This document shows positions 59,558 to 64,000 of a stretch of 64,000 nucleotides of DNA, in pieces. The stretch comes from Caulobacter sp048541825 (lineage in GTDB: Bacteria; Pseudomonadota; Alphaproteobacteria; Caulobacterales; Caulobacteraceae): positions 1,860,001 to 1,924,000 of the forward strand of contig NZ_CP183332.1 in the NCBI RefSeq assembly GCF_048541825.1, in the 5' to 3' direction. Both the position numbers and the translations under genes were made by a program. The notes beneath the pieces are model-generated. The model made no database searches, had not been told where the DNA came from, and saw only the letters and a list, made by a program, of their open reading frames with translations. How positions within the stretch are numbered: the stretch's first letter is position 1; each line of letters starts with the position of its first letter.

Positions 59558-59951
59558 CGTTGTCATACTAGCGAAGAGCGACGTTATGGCAACGCTGCTT
59601 CGCATTCAGAAAATTTCACCGCCAGCGCAAAAAATCGGCGAAACGAACCAAACTTACTTTCAAGGCGCATCGCATCGAGTCAATTTACTCGGAAATATTT
59701 ATATACATATGTGTATCGGGCCCAATTACAATGTATTGGAATTTTCAAAAGCGAATTGTGTTTTCAAAATCTTAGATTTGACAATTCACAGATGAAATCC
59801 ATCCAATTGCCGCACCCAGTATTCCGAATTCTCGGGTGACGTCGCTTCATCCGGTTGCCCAGCGCCCCCGATATGATAACGGTGTCACATTGGTGTATGG
59901 CGACTTGCGCTGCAAAATCTGCGTGAATCGGAACGATTCCGGGGAAAATCG
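59558..59951. other. AT-rich divergent control region of the sulfoquinovose locus
   Basis: 394 bases between the smoB-like and YeiH-like genes. About 59585-59830 is strikingly AT-rich, with ATATTTATATACATATGTGTAT-like sequence around 59694-59715, unlike the rest of the window. Dyads: ATACA-TATG-TGTAT (59702-59715) and CGTT-ATGGC-AACG (59582-59594). No protein gene is supported. It must hold both divergent promoters. Confidence 0.6.
59925..59941. promoter_or_regulatory. overlapping palindromes upstream of the YeiH-like gene
   Basis: GAATCG-GAA-CGATTC (59925-59939) and CGGAA-CGA-TTCCG (59929-59941) are both perfect dyads sharing sequence, ending ten bases before the ATG. Suitable as a repressor site for a LacI-type regulator; binding partner not shown. 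Confidence 0.45.
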
Positions 59952-60935
59952 ATGATCCGAGGCAGCGTCTACGCACCCGGTCTAGCTGTTGCGACCCTGG
60001 CGACCCTGGCTGCAGCCTATGTCTCAGACCACTACGGCGCGCCGCTCACCCTGATGTGCCTGCTGTTTGGCCTGTCGATGAGCTTCCTCGCCGAAGACAC
60101 GCGACTCGAGCCTGGCCTGACCATCGCCTCGCGCACCCTGCTGCGCTGGGGCATCGTGCTGGTCGCCACGCGCATTACCTTTAGCCAGATCGTCCAGTTG
60201 GGCCCCGCCGCCCTGCTCGCGGTCGTCGCCATCGTAGCCATCACCCTGAGCAGCAGCATATTCCTGGCTCGACGTTTCGGGTTCTCGGGGGCGTTCGGTG
60301 CACTGTGCGGCGGCGCCGTGGCGATCTGCGGCGCCTCGGCGGCCATGGCCTTCGCCAGCCTGCTGGGTGAGCGCCGCACGCCCCAGGCCCAACTGACCCT
60401 GGTGCTGGTCGGCATCTCGGCGATGAGCACACTGGCCATGACCGTCTATCCGATCCTGGCGCGCCACCTGCACTTCAGCGACGTCCAGGCCGGCTTCATG
60501 CTGGGCGCTTCGATCCACGACGTCGCCCAGTCCCTGGGAGCCGGCTATTCGTTCTCGCCGGCCGCCGGAGAGAACGCCGCCATCGTCAAGCTGACCCGCG
60601 TGGCGCTGCTGGCCCCGGCCATGATGGTGGTAGCAGTGTTTTTCCCCAAGGATCCCGAGGCCAGGATCTCCACTTTCATCCTGCCCTGGTTCGTGGTCGG
60701 GTTTTTCGGCCTGGCGGCCATCAACTCGTTCGGCCTGATACCTGCCGTGGTGGCCGAGGGCTCCAGCAAGGCTGCCGCCGCCCTGCTCGCCTGCGCGGTG
60801 ACCGCCACAGGCATTCGTTCGAACATGAAATCATTGACCGAGCATGGCTTGCGCCCTCTGCTCATCATCGTCATCGCCACGGTGATCGCCCTGGTGTTGA
60901 GCATCCTGGCGGCGAAGTTCCTGATCCCGGCCTAG
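59952..60935 (+). CDS. YeiH family putative sulfate/sulfite exporter (PSE)
   Basis: A 327-residue membrane protein with about ten helices of the YeiH/PF03601 family, annotated as putative sulfate exporters and repeatedly found with sulfonate-degradation genes. The family core GALCGGAVAICGASAAMAFA is clear. Here it would remove sulfite or sulfate released by the monooxygenase. GGGGA lies about six bases before the ATG. Transcribed divergently from the smoB operon and convergent with the LacI gene (ten bases between stops). Confidence 0.88.
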   Translation: MIRGSVYAPGLAVATLATLAAAYVSDHYGAPLTLMCLLFGLSMSFLAEDTRLEPGLTIASRTLLRWGIVLVATRITFSQIVQLGPAALLAVVAIVAITLSSSIFLARRFGFSGAFGALCGGAVAICGASAAMAFASLLGERRTPQAQLTLVLVGISAMSTLAMTVYPILARHLHFSDVQAGFMLGASIHDVAQSLGAGYSFSPAAGENAAIVKLTRVALLAPAMMVVAVFFPKDPEARISTFILPWFVVGFFGLAAINSFGLIPAVVAEGSSKAAAALLACAVTATGIRSNMKSLTEHGLRPLLIIVIATVIALVLSILAAKFLIPA

Positions 60936-60945
60936 ACTTGGTCCT

Positions 60946-61953
60946 CTAGGAAGGGGTCTTGGGCGCGGCAGTCGATGCGCGCAGGACAAGCTCGTGCGGC
61001 AAGCGGCGGTGGACCGGGCTTTCGACGCCCTCGAACAGCAGGCTGGCGGCGGCATAGGCCAACTGCCGCGTCGGTTGTCGCACCGTGGTCAAAGGCGGCC
61101 AAAGCTGTCCGGCAAGGGCGATATCGTCAAAGCCGGCGACCGAAAGGTCCCCCGGCAGCGCCATGCCCCGCCTATGGGCCACCGTCAGCACGCCGGCGGC
61201 CATGTCGTCATTGCTGGCGAAGATCGCGGTTGGCGGATTGGGCAAGTCCAGCAGGGTTTCGGCCGCCGCCACGCCCGAGGCGAAGTCGAACAGGCCCGGC
61301 CGGACATATTTCGGCTCGAACGCCAGGCCTGCGCGGTCCAGCGCCCGACGATAGCCGAACAGCCGCAGGTCGCTGGCCGTGTGATTGGGGTGGCCGACGA
61401 TAAAGCCTATCCGCTTGTGTCCCAGCGCGATCAGGTGGCTGGTCATATCGTCGGCAGCCTGGACGTCGTCCATCGACACCGACGGACTGCGGCCATGATC
61501 GGTGCCGGGCGAGATGCGGACATAGGGCATGCCGCGCCGGTCCAGTTCCTCAAGTGCGGCAATCGAGTCGGTGACCGGCGAAGACAGGATCACGCCATCC
61601 ACCTGGGTCTGGTCGATCAGGCCACCGACTTCCAAGGCCAGGTTGGGCGAGGCCGCGTCACTAGGCTGAGCCAGGAGCCGCACACCCTCCTCAACGCACC
61701 GTTCCCAGATCCCGGTCTGGATCTGATGGATGTAGTGCGGGCCCTGATTGTCATAGAAAAGCGCGATCTGATGGCTGCGTTTGCCCGCCAGCATGCGCGC
61801 CGCCGCGCTGGGCTGAAAGTTGAGTCGCGCCATCGCGCCCTCGACCCGCTGCCGCAGTTCCGCTGAAACGTATTTCTCCCGATTGAGCACACGCGACACG
61901 GTCTTGGTCGAGACGCCGGCGGCCGCTGACACATCCTTGATCGTAGCGCGCAT
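60946..61953 (-). CDS. LacI family transcriptional regulator
   Basis: A 335-residue regulator with the LacI HTH and hinge at residues 4-60 (TIKDVSAAAGVSTKTVSRVL, then RLNFQPSAAARMLAGKRS) and a periplasmic-binding-like ligand domain with MDDVQAADDMTSHLIALGHKRIGFI and FASNDDMAAGVL. Likely senses sulfoquinovose, its glycoside or a pathway intermediate and controls the adjacent locus. An imperfect dyad CTGG-CGCTA-CCAG lies at 62081-62093 in its upstream region. Confidence 0.92.
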   Translation of the reverse strand: MRATIKDVSAAAGVSTKTVSRVLNREKYVSAELRQRVEGAMARLNFQPSAAARMLAGKRSHQIALFYDNQGPHYIHQIQTGIWERCVEEGVRLLAQPSDAASPNLALEVGGLIDQTQVDGVILSSPVTDSIAALEELDRRGMPYVRISPGTDHGRSPSVSMDDVQAADDMTSHLIALGHKRIGFIVGHPNHTASDLRLFGYRRALDRAGLAFEPKYVRPGLFDFASGVAAAETLLDLPNPPTAIFASNDDMAAGVLTVAHRRGMALPGDLSVAGFDDIALAGQLWPPLTTVRQPTRQLAYAAASLLFEGVESPVHRRLPHELVLRASTAAPKTPS

Positions 61954-62283
61954 CCGGTAGGATCATCCTCGACTCTGGATCGGAACCCTAGGCCATATCG
62001 GTGAAATCTGCACATCGTCTCGATAGCGCGACGACGCAATTGACCACGCCAGAACCAAGCTGCGTCCCGAAATCAAGCCGCTGGCGCTACCAGTTCGGCG
62101 GCGTCGCCATTGGGAGGACGTCAAAGTTCCAACCCGACGCGCCCGCAACGCGGTCGACCTGTATTCCTTCGATTGAACGCTGTAGGAGAGGCCAAATCGG
62201 TAGCATCCAGGTCTCGGCTTTGGCGTCTGCGCCTTCGGGTCAGGCCAATCGCACATCGAAGATGCGATACAGAGGGACACATC
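61954..62283. other. 330-base divergent intergenic region, LacI gene / phytase
   Basis: No gene supported. It holds the promoters of the LacI-type regulator and the phytase. The only dyad I noted is CTGG-CGCTA-CCAG (62081-62093), whose centre resembles LacI-type sugar operators. A GAGGG precedes the phytase start. Confidence 0.5.
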
Positions 62284-64000
62284 ATGATCCATCGCCGCCA
62301 ACACCTCGCCGCCAGCGCGCTAGCGCTTTTGTTCGTCGCAGATCAGGCTCTCGCCCAAGCGACGCAGGCCGCACCGACGGTGAGCGTCGCTGCTGTAGGT
62401 GCGACCGTTCCCACCGAGCAAGGCGGGGCCAACGCCGCCGCCCTGCTCTATAACCGTGCGGACCCCAGCAAGAGCATCATCGCCGCGACGGGGGAACTGG
62501 GCGGGCTTGAGTTCCATAGCCTGGACGGCGCCCGCAAGGCCGCCCTGCCCGGCGGCGAAACCTATGGCGTCGATACGCGCGAGATCGCCGGCCGGACGGT
62601 GCTGGCGGTGCTGGATCGCCAGGCCGGCCGCATCCGCCTTTCCAGCTATGACTTCACCTCTGGCCAGGCCCAGGCGATCGACGCACGCCCGCTGATGCTG
62701 GGCTATGCCGGCGAAGGCCTGTGCCTGCACAAGAGCCCCCGCGACGGCTCGCTGTACGCTTTCGCCCTCGGCGGCGACGGTCAGCTAGATCAATGGCTGC
62801 TGTATCCCACCGCTGACGGCAAGCTGGACGGCCGTCTGGTGCGCCGTCTGCACCTGTCGTCAGAAGCCAAGTACTGCGTCGCCGACGACCCTTCGGGCGC
62901 TCTTTATGTCGCCCAGCAGGCGGTCGGCATCTGGCGCTATGACGCCGACCCCGAGGCCGAGACTGTGGCCACGGTGATCGACATCAACCGTCTGGGCCGC
63001 ATCAAGGGAGAGGTCGGCGGCCTGGCAATCCTGAACGGCGGAAATCAGGGCAATTACCTGGTCGCCGTCAACGCCGACGCCGGCGACTACAACGTTTATG
63101 ATCGAAATGCCGATGACCGGTTCCTGGGCGCCTTCCGCGTCCAGGCCAAGGGCGCGGACGCCATCGAGGGGCCCGCTGGCCTGTTTGGCCTGCGCACGCC
63201 CGTCGGCCCGGGCCTGCCGGCCGGCGCCCTGCTAGTCACGGACGACCGCAAGGTCGGGGCCAACACCCAGGTGCTGTCGTGGCAGGACGTCGCCGCCGCC
63301 TTGCAGGTCTCGCCTGGCCAGGCCGCGCCCCAGGCGACGCCCAGCACTCTGGCCCTGGTCCAGGCGACCATGGAGACCCCGCCCGTCGAGCACGGCGGCG
63401 ACGCGGCCGACGACCCGGCAATCTTCGTCCACCCGACCAATCCGACGAAGAACGCCATCATCGCCACCGACAAGAAGGGCGGCCTGCTGGTCTATGACCT
63501 GTCGGGCAAGCTGCTGCAGTCCCTGCCCGACGGCAAGATGAACAATGTCGACCTGCGCGGCGGCTTCAAGCTGGGCGGCAAGACTGTCACCCTGGTCACG
63601 GCCAGCGACCGCACCCGCAAGGCCATCGCGATCTACACCATTGATCCCGACACCCGGCTGCTGACCAGCGTCGCCGACGGCCTGCAGGCCACAGGACTCT
63701 CCGATCCCTACGGCCTGTGCATGTATCGCAACAGGAAGGGCGCGACCTTCGTGTTCATCAGCGATCCCGACGGCGGCGTGCGGCAGTGGAGACTGCTCGC
63801 CACCCCAGGCGGCAAGGTTCGCGCCGAGCAGGTTCGCGATCTGAAGTTCGACACCCAGACAGAAGGCTGCGTCGCCGACGACGAAACCGGCGCCCTCTAC
63901 ATCGCCGAGGAAGACGCCGCCCTGTGGAAGCTGGGCGCCGAGCCCTCGACCGGGACGGCCCGCAAGTCCGTGGTCCGGGTGGTCGACAACTCCGCCCTCA
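62284..64000 (+). CDS. two-domain beta-propeller phytase (3' end beyond window)
   Basis: An exported phytase, at least 572 residues, open to the window end. Signal peptide HLAASALALLFVADQALAQ. The N-terminal domain (about 30-355) is a degenerate propeller (LGGLEFHSLDG, KYCVADDPSGALYVAQQ); the second (from about 365) has the canonical fingerprint DAADDPAIFVHP with DKKGGLLVYDL, MNNVDLR and EGCVADDETGALYIAEE. Dual-domain phytases use the degenerate domain to assist the catalytic one. It releases phosphate from phytate. Adjacent to, and divergent from, the LacI gene. Confidence 0.9.
   Translation, partial: MIHRRQHLAASALALLFVADQALAQATQAAPTVSVAAVGATVPTEQGGANAAALLYNRADPSKSIIAATGELGGLEFHSLDGARKAALPGGETYGVDTREIAGRTVLAVLDRQAGRIRLSSYDFTSGQAQAIDARPLMLGYAGEGLCLHKSPRDGSLYAFALGGDGQLDQWLLYPTADGKLDGRLVRRLHLSSEAKYCVADDPSGALYVAQQAVGIWRYDADPEAETVATVIDINRLGRIKGEVGGLAILNGGNQGNYLVAVNADAGDYNVYDRNADDRFLGAFRVQAKGADAIEGPAGLFGLRTPVGPGLPAGALLVTDDRKVGANTQVLSWQDVAAALQVSPGQAAPQATPSTLALVQATMETPPVEHGGDAADDPAIFVHPTNPTKNAIIATDKKGGLLVYDLSGKLLQSLPDGKMNNVDLRGGFKLGGKTVTLVTASDRTRKAIAIYTIDPDTRLLTSVADGLQATGLSDPYGLCMYRNRKGATFVFISDPDGGVRQWRLLATPGGKVRAEQVRDLKFDTQTEGCVADDETGALYIAEEDAALWKLGAEPSTGTARKSVVRVVDNSAL

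Overview
The window looks like chromosomal DNA of a Caulobacter-like alphaproteobacterium (Caulobacteraceae). It is GC-rich, and its gene set and order are alphaproteobacterial: glyA-nrdR-ribH-nusB-thiL, a YceD-plsX-fabH-ihfA-merR operon, ALAS-type hemA, a MucR/Ros regulator, an H+-pumping pyrophosphatase, MotB, Bpt, ParC and the era/recO pair. The species is an inference from protein sequence and gene order; no rRNA gene is present.

Layout. 1-4.3 kb: rplM-rpsI (rpsI loses its stop codon at the window edge), a Tat-exported PhoX-family phosphatase with a PhoB-box-like repeat upstream, heme A synthase, two small membrane proteins, a bidirectional terminator and tRNA-Pro(GGG). 4.4-8.6 kb: a minus-strand operon of a cytochrome bc1 chaperone, YceD, plsX, fabH, ihfA and merR. 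8.7-17.4 kb: bamE, a response regulator, hppA, and the glyA-nrdR-ribH-nusB-thiL cluster. 17.5-24.1 kb: mucR, hemA and valine degradation genes (isobutyryl-CoA-type acyl-CoA dehydrogenase, 3-hydroxyisobutyryl-CoA hydrolase, mmsB). 24.3-36.8 kb: two DUF2147 paralogues around a Baeyer-Villiger-type monooxygenase, then hemB, NUDIX, a TetR/hydrolase pair, motB, bpt and a set of oxidoreductases. 36.9-49.8 kb: two paralogous serine hydrolases, parC, a TMEM175 channel, phoD, recO-nat-era.

49.8-51.2 kb has no convincing protein gene. It holds three large inverted-repeat elements and a block of nested hairpins. It lies where rnc is usually found next to era, so it is probably a rearrangement junction. 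Next to it is the most interesting region, 51.2-62.0 kb: an apparently complete oxidative sulfoquinovose (plant sulfolipid sugar) degradation locus of the sulfo-SMO type. In transcription order the minus-strand genes are an aldo-keto reductase (SmoB-like), an SsuD-type FMNH2-dependent monooxygenase (SmoC-like), an SsuE-type FMN reductase, a TonB-dependent receptor, a GH31 sulfoquinovosidase with the K-E-R-W-Y sulfonate-binding signature, and an MFS transporter. A YeiH-type putative sulfate/sulfite exporter is divergent, and a LacI-type regulator converges on it. Proposed flow: sulfoquinovosides enter through the TonB receptor and MFS carrier. The GH31 enzyme frees sulfoquinovose. The monooxygenase/reductase pair splits the C-S bond to 6-oxo-glucose and sulfite. 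The aldo-keto reductase makes glucose, and the YeiH protein may export the sulfur product. The window ends inside a two-domain beta-propeller phytase.

Regulatory signals read by eye include three FNR/FixK-type boxes (upstream of hppA, hemA and the Baeyer-Villiger monooxygenase), a PhoB-type repeat, tandem operator-like repeats before the TonB receptor gene, and a promoter motif shared by the two DUF2147 genes. All are pattern matches without experimental or statistical support.
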